64,000 nt of DNA from Microbacterium sp. LWH13-1.2 (GTDB lineage Bacteria > Actinomycetota > Actinomycetes > Actinomycetales > Microbacteriaceae), in assembly GCF_038397735.1 (NCBI RefSeq), contig NZ_CP151635.1:2666001-2730000 (forward strand), read 5' to 3'. The translations under genes were made by a program, and so were the position numbers. A model generated the notes under the pieces. That model saw only the letters and a list, made by a program, of their open reading frames with translations, did no database searches and had not been told where the DNA came from. Of the stretch, positions 1 through 7,947 are shown one piece after another (positions within the stretch are counted from its first letter, which is position 1; the number at the start of each line of letters is the position of its first letter).

Positions 1-589
1 CGCGGGCGACGGGCGAGAAGGCGACGAACGCCACGCCGGACTCGCGGGTGGCGTCGAGCATGCCGAGTTCGGGGTTCCGACTCCAGAGCGAGTACTCGTT
101 CTGCACGGCGGCGATCGGAGCAGTCCGCTGCGCCTCTCGAAGACGCGCGACCGACACCTCCGAGAGCCCGATCGCGCCGATCCTGCCGTCATCGACGAGC
201 TCCGCCAGCGCGCCGACGCTCTCGCCGATCGGCACCGAGCGGTCCCAGCGGTGCAGATAGTAGAGGTCGATGCGGTCCACGCCGAGGCGACGCAGCGATT
301 CGTCGACCTGGGTGCGCAGGGTGTCGGGGCGTCCGTCGATCGTGCGCACGCCGTCAACGAGCGCCATCCCGCCCTTGCTCGCGAGCAGCACCTCGTCGCG
401 CCGACCGGCGACCGCCCTCCCGACGAGCTCCTCGTTGCGACCGCCGCCGTACAGGGTCGCGGTGTCGAGCATCCCCACTCCCGCGTCGAGCGCCGCACAC
501 AGCAGAGCCAGGCCGTCCGCGTCCGACGGGGGCACTCCGTAGGCGTGGCTCAGCGACATGCAGCCGAGGCCGATGCGGGGCAGGATCAC
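1..589 (-). CDS. Aldo/keto reductase, 3' end cut by window edge
   Basis: NAD(P)H-dependent aldo/keto reductase family. The visible 196 codons start at a GTG whose bases overlap the TGA of ligC (GTGA), so it is translationally coupled as the last visible gene of the protocatechuate operon. The AKR tetrad can be read: Asp42 and Tyr47 in GMLDTATLYGGG, Lys72 in LLASKGG and His113 in YYLHRWD. The N-terminus LPRIGLGCMSLSH is typical of the family. No aldo/keto reductase is a standard step of the 4,5-cleavage pathway, so its role here is unknown; it could reduce an aromatic aldehyde or a side product. The C-terminal cofactor-binding part lies beyond base 1. Confidence 0.85.
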   Translation of the reverse strand, partial: MILPRIGLGCMSLSHAYGVPPSDADGLALLCAALDAGVGMLDTATLYGGGRNEELVGRAVAGRRDEVLLASKGGMALVDGVRTIDGRPDTLRTQVDESLRRLGVDRIDLYYLHRWDRSVPIGESVGALAELVDDGRIGAIGLSEVSVARLREAQRTAPIAAVQNEYSLWSRNPELGMLDATRESGVAFVAFSPVAR

Positions 590-1539
590 GCGAGCTGCTC
601 CTCCAGCGCGCCGAGCACGCGGTAGCAGTCGATGACCTGACGCAGCGACGAGTTCGGCTCGCGTCCTTCGCGGATCGCGGCGACGAACTCGCGGTCCTGC
701 AGCTCGATGCCGTTGAAGCTCACGGCCACCTGCGACACGTCGATCTGCTGATCCCTGCCGTCGTAGAGGTCGTCGTAGCGGGCGACGTACGTGGCGGTGT
801 CTCCGATGTAGCGGAAGAACGTGCCGAAGGGCCCGTCGTTGTTGAACGACAGCGACAGCGTGCAGATTGCCCCGGTCTCGCTCTTCAGCTGGATCGACAT
901 GTCCATCGCGATGCCGAGCTCGGGGTGGATCGGGCCCTGGATCGCGTGCGCCTGCACGATGCGCCCCGCCTGGTAAGCGAAGAGGTCGACGGTGTGGGCC
1001 GCGTGATGCCAGAGGAGGTGGTCGGTCCACGAGCGCGCCTCGCCCTTGGCGTTCGTGTTCGTGCGGCGGAAGAAGTACGTCTGCACGTCCATCTGCTGCA
1101 CGGCGAACTCGCCGGCGGCGATGCGCTCGTGCACCAGCTGGTGGGAGGGGTTGAACCGCCGCGTGTGGCCGACCATTGCGACGCGGTCCGAGGCCTCGGC
1201 CACGGCGAGGGTGGCCTCGGCGTCGGCCAGCGAGTCCGCGAGCGGGATCTCGACCTGCACGTGCTTGCCGGCCGCGAGCACCGCCTGGGTCTGTGCGGCG
1301 TGCAGTCCGGTGGGAGTCGCGAGGATCACGGCGTCCACGTCGTCGCGCTCGAACACGGCATCCAGCCCCACGACGGCGGTCGCGACGCCGTACTGCGCGG
1401 CGACGGCATCCGCCTTCTCCTGCGAAGTCGCGCTGACGACCGTCACCTCCGCGTCCTCGATGTTCGCGAGGCCGTCGAGGTGCTTCATGCCGAAGGCGCC
1501 GTTGGCGCCGACAACCGCGATTCGGATCTTGTCTGTCAT
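586..1539 (-). CDS. ligC: 4-carboxy-2-hydroxymuconate-6-semialdehyde dehydrogenase
   Basis: Oxidises the ring-opened semialdehyde made by protocatechuate 4,5-dioxygenase (as its hemiacetal) to 2-pyrone-4,6-dicarboxylate with NAD(P)+. It belongs to the Gfo/Idh/MocA family: the Rossmann motif GANGAFG is at residues 11-17 and the motif VQVEIPLAD replaces the usual EKP. Long central stretches, for example MVGHTRRFNPSHQ, QQMDVQTYFFRR and HHAAHTVDLFAYQAG, match what I recall of LigC from Sphingobium. Length (317 aa) is normal for LigC. ATG 1539 follows a GGAGGAAA ribosome site. It lies 33 nt after ligAB and overlaps the downstream reductase by 4 nt. Confidence 0.93.
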   Translation of the reverse strand: MTDKIRIAVVGANGAFGMKHLDGLANIEDAEVTVVSATSQEKADAVAAQYGVATAVVGLDAVFERDDVDAVILATPTGLHAAQTQAVLAAGKHVQVEIPLADSLADAEATLAVAEASDRVAMVGHTRRFNPSHQLVHERIAAGEFAVQQMDVQTYFFRRTNTNAKGEARSWTDHLLWHHAAHTVDLFAYQAGRIVQAHAIQGPIHPELGIAMDMSIQLKSETGAICTLSLSFNNDGPFGTFFRYIGDTATYVARYDDLYDGRDQQIDVSQVAVSFNGIELQDREFVAAIREGREPNSSLRQVIDCYRVLGALEEQLA

Positions 1540-1572
1540 GCGGGTTTCCTCCCGGGGCTCCGGTTCAGGACG

Positions 1573-2976
1573 TCAGGCGTTCGACAGCGCTGCCGTCGCC
1601 TCGGGCTCGCTCGAGCCCTCGGGCGCGGAGCTGCGCGTCGGCACGGCCGCATCGGCGTCGTCTTCGGCGAGGGCGGGCGTGCGGACCGGGTTCGACAGGA
1701 CGAGGTGTCCGACCGCGGTGTTCGACGCGGGGACGTGATAGAACCGGTGGCCCACCTCGGGAGCCTCGCCGCCGAACTGGTCGTCCATCGCGCCGCGGGC
1801 GATGAGCCAGTCGACGAGCTCGATCCCCTCAGAGCCCGCCTCGTCGACGTACTCCATGTGAGGCCACTCCGTGAGTCCGAGCGGGTCCGCGATCAGGTGG
1901 TCGAGGAACGCGTTGTCCCACTCCTTGTTGATGAGTCCGGCGCGCGGCCCCTGCAGCTGGTGGCTCATGCCGCCGGTTCCCCAGATCTGCACGTTCAGCT
2001 CTTCGCCGTCCCACTTGTCGATCGCGCGGCGCAGAGCCTTGCCCAGCTCGTAGCAGCGTCGGCCGGACGGCACCGGGTACTGCACGACGTTCACGGCGAG
2101 CGGGATGACTCGGACCGGCCACTCCTCGACCTCGCCGTACACGAGGGACAGCGGCACGGTCAGGCCGTGGTCGACGACCATCTCGTTGACGAGGGTGAGG
2201 TCGAAGTCGTCCTGGATGATCGACTGCGCGAGGTGCGCGGCGAACTCCGGGTAGCCCTTCACATCCGGAACGGGACGAGGACCATAACCCTCGTCGGCGA
2301 CCGGGTACTCGTCACCCGTGCCGAGGACGAAGGTGGGGATGATCGAGGCGTCGAAGGCCGTGGCGTGGTCGTTGTACACGAGGATCACGACATCGGGGGT
2401 GTTCTCCTTCGCCCATGTGCGGGTCCACCGGTAGCCGTCGAAGACCTTCTTCCAGTACGGCTCCTCCGTCTTGCCGAGATCCATCGCCGCACCGATCGCC
2501 GGGACGTGCGACGTGAACAGCGCCGAGGTGTAGCGGGCGGGGGCGTCCGGCCGGACGGCGGTCGCCTTCTCGGTCGACCGGGGCGTCCATCCGTCGAGGT
2601 CCTTCAGGCGGTTGCCCTCGGGGCGACGGCCGCCGGCGACCATCATGTCCCGGTACGCGGCCTCCGACATCCCGGTCATCGAGCCCGCCATCTGCTGGAA
2701 GCTGAGTCCGTGGGTCGCGCCGATCTTGCTGAGGAAGTAGATGTTCCCTCCCTCGGCGATCATGGTGTTAAGGTCCATGTCGAGCACCGCCTGGCGCTGC
2801 ACCGGGTTCAGCGGCCACTCGTCGAGGTACGCCTCCTGATCCGCGAGGAACCGCTCCCGGTTCTCGGGCTTCATCAGCGACATCGAGAACTGGTTGAGGT
2901 GGTATCCCTTGCGCGCCTGCTCGGCGTCGTAGATCGTCGTGCCGGGGACGTCCTTGTACGGCTTGTCGAGTGCCAT
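1573..2976 (-). CDS. ligAB: Protocatechuate 4,5-dioxygenase, alpha and beta subunits fused
   Basis: Extradiol ring-cleavage dioxygenase opening protocatechuate between C4 and C5. Residues 1 to about 120 are the small LigA-type subunit (KGYHLNQFSMSLMK, GNIYFLSKIGATHG, QQMAGSMTGM). Residues from about 140 to 430 are the LigB-type catalytic subunit, with probable iron-ligand His157 (FTSHVPA) and catalytic-region His204 (VYNDHATAFD). The two subunits are separate genes in proteobacteria; here one 467-aa chain carries both, in alpha-beta order, unlike gallate dioxygenase, where the alpha part is C-terminal. A Ser/Ala/Glu-rich tail ends the protein. ATG 2976 is preferred because AAGGAG sits 7 nt upstream; an ATG at 2982 overlaps the ligI stop but is too close to that site. 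Confidence 0.92.
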   Translation of the reverse strand: MALDKPYKDVPGTTIYDAEQARKGYHLNQFSMSLMKPENRERFLADQEAYLDEWPLNPVQRQAVLDMDLNTMIAEGGNIYFLSKIGATHGLSFQQMAGSMTGMSEAAYRDMMVAGGRRPEGNRLKDLDGWTPRSTEKATAVRPDAPARYTSALFTSHVPAIGAAMDLGKTEEPYWKKVFDGYRWTRTWAKENTPDVVILVYNDHATAFDASIIPTFVLGTGDEYPVADEGYGPRPVPDVKGYPEFAAHLAQSIIQDDFDLTLVNEMVVDHGLTVPLSLVYGEVEEWPVRVIPLAVNVVQYPVPSGRRCYELGKALRRAIDKWDGEELNVQIWGTGGMSHQLQGPRAGLINKEWDNAFLDHLIADPLGLTEWPHMEYVDEAGSEGIELVDWLIARGAMDDQFGGEAPEVGHRFYHVPASNTAVGHLVLSNPVRTPALAEDDADAAVPTRSSAPEGSSEPEATAALSNA

Positions 2977-2978
2977 GG

Positions 2979-3914
2979 TCATTCTCCTTCTGGCCAGTAC
3001 AGCCGCCGCGGGTTGTCGACGAGCAGCTGCCGCTGCAGGTCGGCGGTCGGGGCGATCTGCGGGATGTAGTCGACCAGGAGCCCGTCGTCGGGCATGTGGT
3101 CCTTGAGATTGGGGTGGGGCCAGTCGGTGCCCCACAGCACGCGGTCGGGGAACTCCTCGACCACGCGACGGGCGAAGGGCACGACGTCGGTGTACGCGTG
3201 CTGCTCGCCGTGCAGAGCGCGTGGACCGTCGATGCTGAGCCGCTCGGGGCACGACACCTTGGTCCACACGCGGGGGTTCTCGCGCAGGAAGCTCAGGAAC
3301 AGCTCGAACTCCGGGCCGTCCGGATCCTTCGAGACATCGGGGCGACCCATGTGGTCGACGACGATATCCGTCGGGATGCCGGAGAAGAAGTCGTACAGCT
3401 CGGGGAGGTCGTCGGCTTCGAAGTAGATCACGACGTGCCAGCCGAGCGGCGCGACCTTCGCGACGATGTCTTCGAGCGAGTCGGTCGGCACCCGGTCGAC
3501 CAGGCGCTTGACGAAGTTGAAGCGCACGCCGCGCACACCCGCCTCGTGCAGCTCGGCGAGCTCTTCGTCGGTCACATCGCGCCGCACGGTCGCGACGCCC
3601 CGGGCGCGGCCCTCGCTGCGGCGGAGGGCATCGAGGAGTGCGCTGTTGTCGGCGCCGTGGCAGGTGGCCTGCACGATCACGTTGCGGTCGAAGCCGAGGT
3701 GGTCCCGCAGGGCGAACAGCTGCTCCGCCGACGCATCGCACGGTGTGTACTTGCGTTCCGGCGCGTAGGGGAACTCAGCCCCCGGCCCGAACACATGGCA
3801 ATGCGCGTCCACCGCACCCTCCGGCACCTGGAACATCGGCGTGCTGGGGCCGTCGTACCAGTCCAGCCATCCGGCGGTCTTCTCGAAGCCGCCGCTCGTG
3901 TCTCCGTGCGACAC
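2979..3914 (-). CDS. ligI: 2-pyrone-4,6-dicarboxylate hydrolase
   Basis: Amidohydrolase-superfamily lactonase that opens 2-pyrone-4,6-dicarboxylate to 4-oxalomesaconate/4-carboxy-2-hydroxymuconate. Signatures seen: VDAHCHVFGPG near the N-terminus, IVQATCHGADN, VVDHMGRPDV and the C-terminal WGTDWPHPN with the catalytic Asp. Predicted length is 311 aa. GTG 3914 is chosen because it follows the ligK stop by one base and fits the family N-terminus; the longer open frame upstream runs through ligK. It is followed directly by ligAB, so all genes from ligJ to the reductase form one tightly packed transcript. Confidence 0.92.
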   Translation of the reverse strand: MSHGDTSGGFEKTAGWLDWYDGPSTPMFQVPEGAVDAHCHVFGPGAEFPYAPERKYTPCDASAEQLFALRDHLGFDRNVIVQATCHGADNSALLDALRRSEGRARGVATVRRDVTDEELAELHEAGVRGVRFNFVKRLVDRVPTDSLEDIVAKVAPLGWHVVIYFEADDLPELYDFFSGIPTDIVVDHMGRPDVSKDPDGPEFELFLSFLRENPRVWTKVSCPERLSIDGPRALHGEQHAYTDVVPFARRVVEEFPDRVLWGTDWPHPNLKDHMPDDGLLVDYIPQIAPTADLQRQLLVDNPRRLYWPEGE

Positions 3915-3915
3915 G

Positions 3916-4608
3916 TCAGTCCTCCCGGTACTCGAGGCCGGCGGCGGCGAGCTTCTCGCGCATGCCGTAGATGTCGAGGCCGAGCATGCCCTCGCGGAAC
4001 TTCTCGCGCTTGGCCTCTTCGTTGTCCTCGCGTGCGCGGCTCGCGTCGGCGACCGCTCCGACCAGCGCGCGCGGCACCACGACGACGCCGTCGACGTCGG
4101 CCACGACGACATCACCCGGGTTGACCAGGGCATTGGCGACCACCACCGGGACGTTCACCGAGCCGAGCGTCGCCTTGACCGTCCCCTTGGAGTGGATCGC
4201 CCGCGAGAACACGGGGAAGTTCATCCGCTCAAGGTCGGCGACGTCTCGAACTCCGCCGTCGATCACGAGCCCCTTGCACCCGCGCGCGGTGAGCGAGGTT
4301 GCGAGCAGCTCGCCGAAGAAGCCGTCCTCGCTCTCCGTCGTACAGCCCGCGACGAGGACATCACCCGCGCTCACATGCTCCGCCGCGACGTGGAACATCC
4401 AGTTGTCACCTGGCTGCAGGAGCACGGTCACCGCGACGCCGCACAGCTTCGCTTCGGGATATACCGGACGGATGTAGGGGCGGAGAAGCCCGACCCTGCC
4501 CATCGCCTCATGAATGGTGGCGACGCCGAACTGGGAGATCCGCTCGACGTCGTCAGGATCGGGTCGCTCGATGTTCGTGTGGACGATACCGAGGTCGTTC
4601 AGGCGCAT
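3916..4608 (-). CDS. ligK: 4-carboxy-4-hydroxy-2-oxoadipate aldolase
   Basis: Last pathway enzyme; cleaves 4-carboxy-4-hydroxy-2-oxoadipate to pyruvate and oxaloacetate. It belongs to the class II, metal-dependent aldolase family related to RraA. The family core is visible: LVIDGGVRDVADL with the active-site Arg-Asp pair, followed by VNPGDVVVADVDGVVVVP. Length 230 aa matches LigK/GalC. It starts at ATG 4608, 10 nt after the ligJ stop, and ends one base before ligI. Confidence 0.92.
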   Translation of the reverse strand: MRLNDLGIVHTNIERPDPDDVERISQFGVATIHEAMGRVGLLRPYIRPVYPEAKLCGVAVTVLLQPGDNWMFHVAAEHVSAGDVLVAGCTTESEDGFFGELLATSLTARGCKGLVIDGGVRDVADLERMNFPVFSRAIHSKGTVKATLGSVNVPVVVANALVNPGDVVVADVDGVVVVPRALVGAVADASRAREDNEEAKREKFREGMLGLDIYGMREKLAAAGLEYRED

Positions 4609-4618
4609 GGCGTACCTT

Positions 4619-5647
4619 TCAGAGCCCGCGGGCGGTCAGTGCTCGGTCGAGCCGCGGGTAGACCCGGCGGGCGTTGCCCTCGAAGACGGCGAAGCGCTCG
4701 ATATCGGTCAGATTCGGCGTCGCGTCGACATAGCGCCTCGTGTCATCGAAATAATGGCCGGTGCGCGGGTCGATGTCGCGCACGGCACCGATCATCTCGC
4801 TGGCAAACAGGATGTTCCTCGTCGGAATGACTTCGGCCAGCAGATCGATCCCCGACTGGTGGTAGACACACGTGTCGAAGAACACGTTGCCCAGAAGATG
4901 CTCCTCGAGCTCCGGCTTCCCCAGTGCCATGGCCAGTCCACGAAAGCGACCCCAGTGATACGGGACCGCTCCGCCGCCGTGCGGGATCACGAACTTGAGG
5001 TCGGGGAAGTCGCGGAACAGATCGCCTTTGAGTAGTTGCATGAAGGCAGTGGTATCGGCACCGAGATAGTGGTCGCCGGTTGTGTGGAATACCGGCTTGC
5101 AAGACGTGCTGACGTGGATCATGGCCGGCAGCTCGTACTCCACGAGCTTCTCGTAGATCGGGTACCAGGATCGATCCGTGAGCGCGGGAGCCGTCCACAG
5201 CCCGCCGGCCGGGTCGGGGTTGAGATTGACCGTGACGACGCCGAGCTCTTCGACCGCACGCGTAATCTCGGCGACGCTCGTCGCGGGATCAGCCCCTGGG
5301 GATTGCGGGAGCATCGCGCCGGGGAGGAACCGGTCAGGGAAAAGCTCGCTCACCCGGGCGCACAGGTCATTGCAGATGCGCGCCCAGGTCTCGCTCACAT
5401 TCAGATCGCCGATGTGGTGCGCCATGAAGGACGCGCGAGGGCTGAACAGGGTGAGGTCGCTGCCGCGGTCGTTCATCAGGCGAAGCTGGTTCGCCTCGAT
5501 CGTCTCGCGGATATCGTCGTCGTCGATGCGGAGAGCAGCCGGATCGGGGGATTCTCCGTCGCCGTTCGTGAATGCGATCTGCAGATCCCGCCACGCACCG
5601 AGTTGAGCGGGGGCTGTCGTGTAGTGCCCGTGTACATCGATGATCAC
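4619..5647 (-). CDS. ligJ: 4-oxalomesaconate hydratase
   Basis: First gene of the operon. Adds water to the oxalomesaconate pathway intermediate to give 4-carboxy-4-hydroxy-2-oxoadipate. The protein has the metal-dependent amidohydrolase (ACMSD-like) fold: MIIDVHGHYTT with the HxH motif at the N-terminus, MIHVSTSCKPVFHTTGDHY in the middle and IPHGGGAVPYHWGRFRG. Its 342-aa length is as expected for LigJ. GTG 5647 is the only start near an AGAAGG ribosome site. The name rests on family resemblance plus perfect pathway context; a related decarboxylase is the main alternative. Confidence 0.9.
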   Translation of the reverse strand: MIIDVHGHYTTAPAQLGAWRDLQIAFTNGDGESPDPAALRIDDDDIRETIEANQLRLMNDRGSDLTLFSPRASFMAHHIGDLNVSETWARICNDLCARVSELFPDRFLPGAMLPQSPGADPATSVAEITRAVEELGVVTVNLNPDPAGGLWTAPALTDRSWYPIYEKLVEYELPAMIHVSTSCKPVFHTTGDHYLGADTTAFMQLLKGDLFRDFPDLKFVIPHGGGAVPYHWGRFRGLAMALGKPELEEHLLGNVFFDTCVYHQSGIDLLAEVIPTRNILFASEMIGAVRDIDPRTGHYFDDTRRYVDATPNLTDIERFAVFEGNARRVYPRLDRALTARGL

Positions 5648-5685
5648 GGCGTGTCGTCCTTCTCACTGGAGGTGTGAATACTTCG

Positions 5686-5715
5686 AACGTAGATCGCCGC
5701 CGCTCAGCAGTCCAA
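5686..5715 (-). promoter_or_regulatory. Candidate ligJ operon promoter
   Basis: On the minus strand, TTGGAC (5715-5710) and TACGTT (5691-5686) are separated by 18 bp, giving a start near 5680 and a leader of about 33 nt before ligJ. No better promoter is visible in the 106-bp divergent region. The -35 box touches the dyad assigned to the LysR protein, as expected for an activated promoter. Confidence 0.55.
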
Positions 5716-5752
5716 TAGATGCGTGCCGCCACCCGCATAGATAGGGTCTATT
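5714..5752. promoter_or_regulatory. Nested inverted repeats, likely LysR-type operator
   Basis: Three overlapping dyads lie between the divergent genes: AATAGA (5714-5719) with TCTATT (5747-5752), ATGCG (5719-5723) with CGCAT (5734-5738), and ATAGA (5737-5741) with TCTAT (5747-5751). Relative to the inferred ligJ start this is about -34 to -72, where LysR-family activators bind, and it overlaps the regulator's own -10 box, which would give autorepression. The role is inferred from position. Confidence 0.55.
5742..5747 (+). promoter_or_regulatory. -10 box of the lysR-type gene, probably leaderless
   Basis: TAGGGT ends 6 nt before the GTG at 5754, and no ribosome site precedes that codon. Transcription would begin at or next to the start codon. 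No clear -35 element is seen. Confidence 0.5.
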
Positions 5753-5753
5753 C

Positions 5754-6677
5754 GTGGACATCGTCGATCTGAACCAGCTACGCACCTTCGTCGTGCTCTA
5801 CGAAATGCGCAGCGTGACCGCCGCGGCCGCGCGGCTTCATGTGACGCAGCCGACGGTGAGCTATACGCTGCGCCGTCTGCGGGAGCGCTTCGAGGATGAC
5901 CTCTTCCGACGCGAGGGGCACGACATGGTCCCGACAGCCAGGGCGACAGCCCTCTTCGTGCCGTTGCACGAAGCACTCGCGCAGATCGACTCCGCGGTGG
6001 GCGACCCCCGTACGTTCGAGCCCGCAGGCTTTCGCGGAGAGCTCGTCATGGGGCTCACGTCCATCGGCGAACAGACGTTTCTCCCGCCGGTGATGGCCGC
6101 CCTGGCTCGACAAGGGTCTCGCCCCCACCTGAAGGTCGAACGACTAGACGCGGACCACGTGGAAGATGGACTCACCCGAGGCAAGATCGACCTCGCCATG
6201 ACCGTCTCGATGGTCGGCAGCCCACGGCTGTGGCGCACGCACGTGCGCGCCGTGGAGTACGTCGCGCTCTCCTCGACGCGCCACCCCTTACCACCGACTG
6301 CTCCTGACATGTTCGACGGCCGACACTTCATCCGAGTGTCCGCCCGCGGGGGTCATGTCTTCCCGCTGCAGGCGTTGATCGAGCACGGACTGATGTCGCA
6401 GGTATCGCTCACCGTGGAGGAATACGCCACCGTACCCGCCGTGGTTCAGACGACCGACCTGGTGGTTTTGCTGCCGCGGCACGTCGCCGAGGTCTTCCGC
6501 GGATGGTTCCCTGACCTCGACATCACTGACCTCCCGTGGCCAGGACAGAGCACACCGGTTTCGCTGTACACCAGACGGGAGGCAGCACTATCCCCCGCGC
6601 AGAAATGGTTCCGGGAGCTCGTACGCGAGGCAGTGAGCACAGAGGAGTATCGACGCGCGCCGGCGGACGCCCTCTAA
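5754..6677 (+). CDS. LysR-family transcriptional regulator of the lig operon
   Basis: 307-aa LysR-type regulator. The N-terminal winged helix-turn-helix is at about residues 5-63 (LNQLRTFVVLYEMRSVTAAA, then LHVTQPTVSYTLRRLRERF), followed by a periplasmic-binding-protein-like effector domain. It is transcribed away from ligJ and shares a 106-bp control region with it, so it most probably activates the operon in response to protocatechuate or a pathway intermediate. The GTG start has no Shine-Dalgarno sequence and follows a -10 box by 6 nt. Its 3' end overlaps the convergent nucleotidyltransferase gene by 4 nt. Confidence 0.9.
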   Translation: MDIVDLNQLRTFVVLYEMRSVTAAAARLHVTQPTVSYTLRRLRERFEDDLFRREGHDMVPTARATALFVPLHEALAQIDSAVGDPRTFEPAGFRGELVMGLTSIGEQTFLPPVMAALARQGSRPHLKVERLDADHVEDGLTRGKIDLAMTVSMVGSPRLWRTHVRAVEYVALSSTRHPLPPTAPDMFDGRHFIRVSARGGHVFPLQALIEHGLMSQVSLTVEEYATVPAVVQTTDLVVLLPRHVAEVFRGWFPDLDITDLPWPGQSTPVSLYTRREAALSPAQKWFRELVREAVSTEEYRRAPADAL

Positions 6678-7333
6678 GGCTGCCGCTTTCGACCCCAACT
6701 CGCCTTCGTGGGGGCGAACGGACTCCGCACGTGGATCGACCAGGTCGAGTGCGGGTGTATCGAGAGAATCGCCTGCTCGTACCACGCGCGGGCATCCGGG
6801 TCGAGAGCAGCCAGGACGGCGTCCTTATCCACGTCATCCTCTGGTCGTGGTCGAAGCGCCTTCCACACGAGCTGCACCTCGGGAGCACCGGTGGGAACGC
6901 CGCCGATGTCGCGGACGGCACGATCCCACGGCAGCTGGAGCCGGGGGTCGCGCTTGTATACCCAAGCACGCTCCCCGCCGTCCTCGACGTTCACCTGGAG
7001 CACCCATTCCGTCGAAGAGTCATTCAAGATCTTCACACGATGAACGTCAGCGTCTTCGGGGACATCCCGGAAGAGGAGATGATCACAGTCATCGCCGATC
7101 GCCGCCCACGCGCTGAAGCGATCCGGCAGAGCTCGCACCAAAGCGGGCAGATCGTCACGGATAACGCTGATGTCGACGTCACCGCGCTTTCTGATCTCGC
7201 GCCCGACCCACCGGTCGAGAGCCACCCCTCCTGACAGCCACCACCGGATTCCCGCCGCGGACAGCAGATCGACGATCTCGCCCGCTGCGAGCGGTCGCCA
7301 AGGGGCGTCGGAGTGCGGGGTGGAGTCAGCCAT
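6674..7333 (-). CDS. Nucleotidyltransferase-fold protein, aminoglycoside adenylyltransferase-like
   Basis: 219 aa. The motif WWLSGGVALDRWVG followed by KRGDVDISVIRDD has the Gly-Gly and Asp-x-Asp pattern of the polymerase-beta-like nucleotidyltransferase fold, in the version seen in aminoglycoside 2''-adenylyltransferases and lincosamide transferases. The middle part (LLFRDVPEDADVHRVKIL, ERAWVYKRDPRLQLPW) also resembles that group. Whether it modifies an antibiotic is unknown; many chromosomal members have no known substrate. ATG 7333 is chosen over an upstream TTG at 7351 because TTG starts are rare. It stands alone between the lig region and the repeat. Confidence 0.75.
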   Translation of the reverse strand: MADSTPHSDAPWRPLAAGEIVDLLSAAGIRWWLSGGVALDRWVGREIRKRGDVDISVIRDDLPALVRALPDRFSAWAAIGDDCDHLLFRDVPEDADVHRVKILNDSSTEWVLQVNVEDGGERAWVYKRDPRLQLPWDRAVRDIGGVPTGAPEVQLVWKALRPRPEDDVDKDAVLAALDPDARAWYEQAILSIHPHSTWSIHVRSPFAPTKASWGRKRQP

Positions 7334-7397
7334 GCGTCGAGAATAGGGCAAGAGCGGTGCCTTGTGATGAGCGGTCGGCGTCTATTCTCGGCAGGTG

Positions 7398-7585
7398 GTC
7401 AGCGACCGGACACCCTGCCGAAGAGCTGCGCGATCCCCGCGATCACCACGGGTCGAGCGGCGACAACGCCACCGCCCATCACCGCGAGCGACGCCAAGAA
7501 CAGCCCGAGGCCGAGCCAGCTCGCCGAGTCGTCGGCTGCGTAGATGTGGTTGAGGTTGCGCAGAGCCCCTGTCGCGAGGACGAGA
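7398..7585. repeat. Direct repeat, left copy (cytochrome b561 3' end)
   Basis: 188 bp matching 30643-30830 in the same orientation without gaps and with four mismatches counted by eye. It begins at the stop codon of a cytochrome b561-type reading frame and ends inside that frame. The two copies bound about 23 kb of accessory genes. No short target duplication, integrase or transposase is seen next to it. Confidence 0.93.
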
Positions 7586-7809
7586 TCCCCGGGAATGATC
7601 TCGATTTCGAGGGCCCGGATCTCGGCGATGTCCTTCTGCTTCGACGACGATGCGGAACCGATGGCGGCTGGACGAAGCAGCACATTCACGGAGGCCCCGG
7701 GCACATCAGCCGCCCGGCGGGCGACGTTGCGCAGAACCGGCATCCCCAACTCCCCCGCTCCGATAACGAGGATCTTCCGCGATGATCCTTCCCGGTCTTG
7801 CGTGGTCAT
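7399..7809 (-). pseudogene. Chimeric frame: NmrA-like N-terminus joined to cytochrome b561 tail
   Basis: Open frame of 136 codons from ATG 7809. The first 75 or so residues are the start of an NmrA/isoflavone-reductase-like NAD(P)-binding protein (ILVIGAGELGMPVLRNVARR, then EIEIIPGDLV), a family of about 300 aa. After the repeat boundary at 7585 the frame continues in phase into the last 62 residues of a cytochrome b561-type membrane protein (GALRNLNHIYAADDS, WLGLGLFLASLAVM, IAQLFGRVSGR). The same tail occurs at 30644-30830. The product lacks the substrate domain of the reductase and all heme helices but one of the cytochrome, so it is probably non-functional. A promoter and palindromic operator upstream could still express it. 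Confidence 0.8.
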
Positions 7810-7862
7810 GTGCGTTCCATCCTCGGCGTCCCGCAGGTCGGTGCCGAGTTCAGATACGAGCG

Positions 7863-7890
7863 TAAACCTTGACATCATTGTCAAGGTTTA
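7863..7890. promoter_or_regulatory. Perfect 28-bp palindrome, operator candidate
   Basis: Arms TAAACCTTGACA and TGTCAAGGTTTA are exact reverse complements separated by TCAT. Each arm contains a TTGACA-like -35 box, one for each strand. The site lies 53 bp upstream of the chimeric NmrA-like frame. The size and symmetry suit a dimeric HTH repressor (HxlR, MarR or TetR type); NmrA-like reductases are often controlled by such repressors, but no such gene is adjacent here, so the cognate regulator may have been lost with the deleted part. Confidence 0.7.
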
Positions 7891-7947
7891 ATCTCGTCGA
7901 TAGAGTGCTTGTGGGGTTCTCGGGAGAGCGACGGCGAACCCCGCGCA

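Noticed and set aside
925..3069. Long plus-strand open frame over the lig genes
   Set aside because: Antisense shadow of ligC and ligAB caused by high G+C; rich in Arg/Val/Glu runs, no family, and the minus frames encode clear enzymes.
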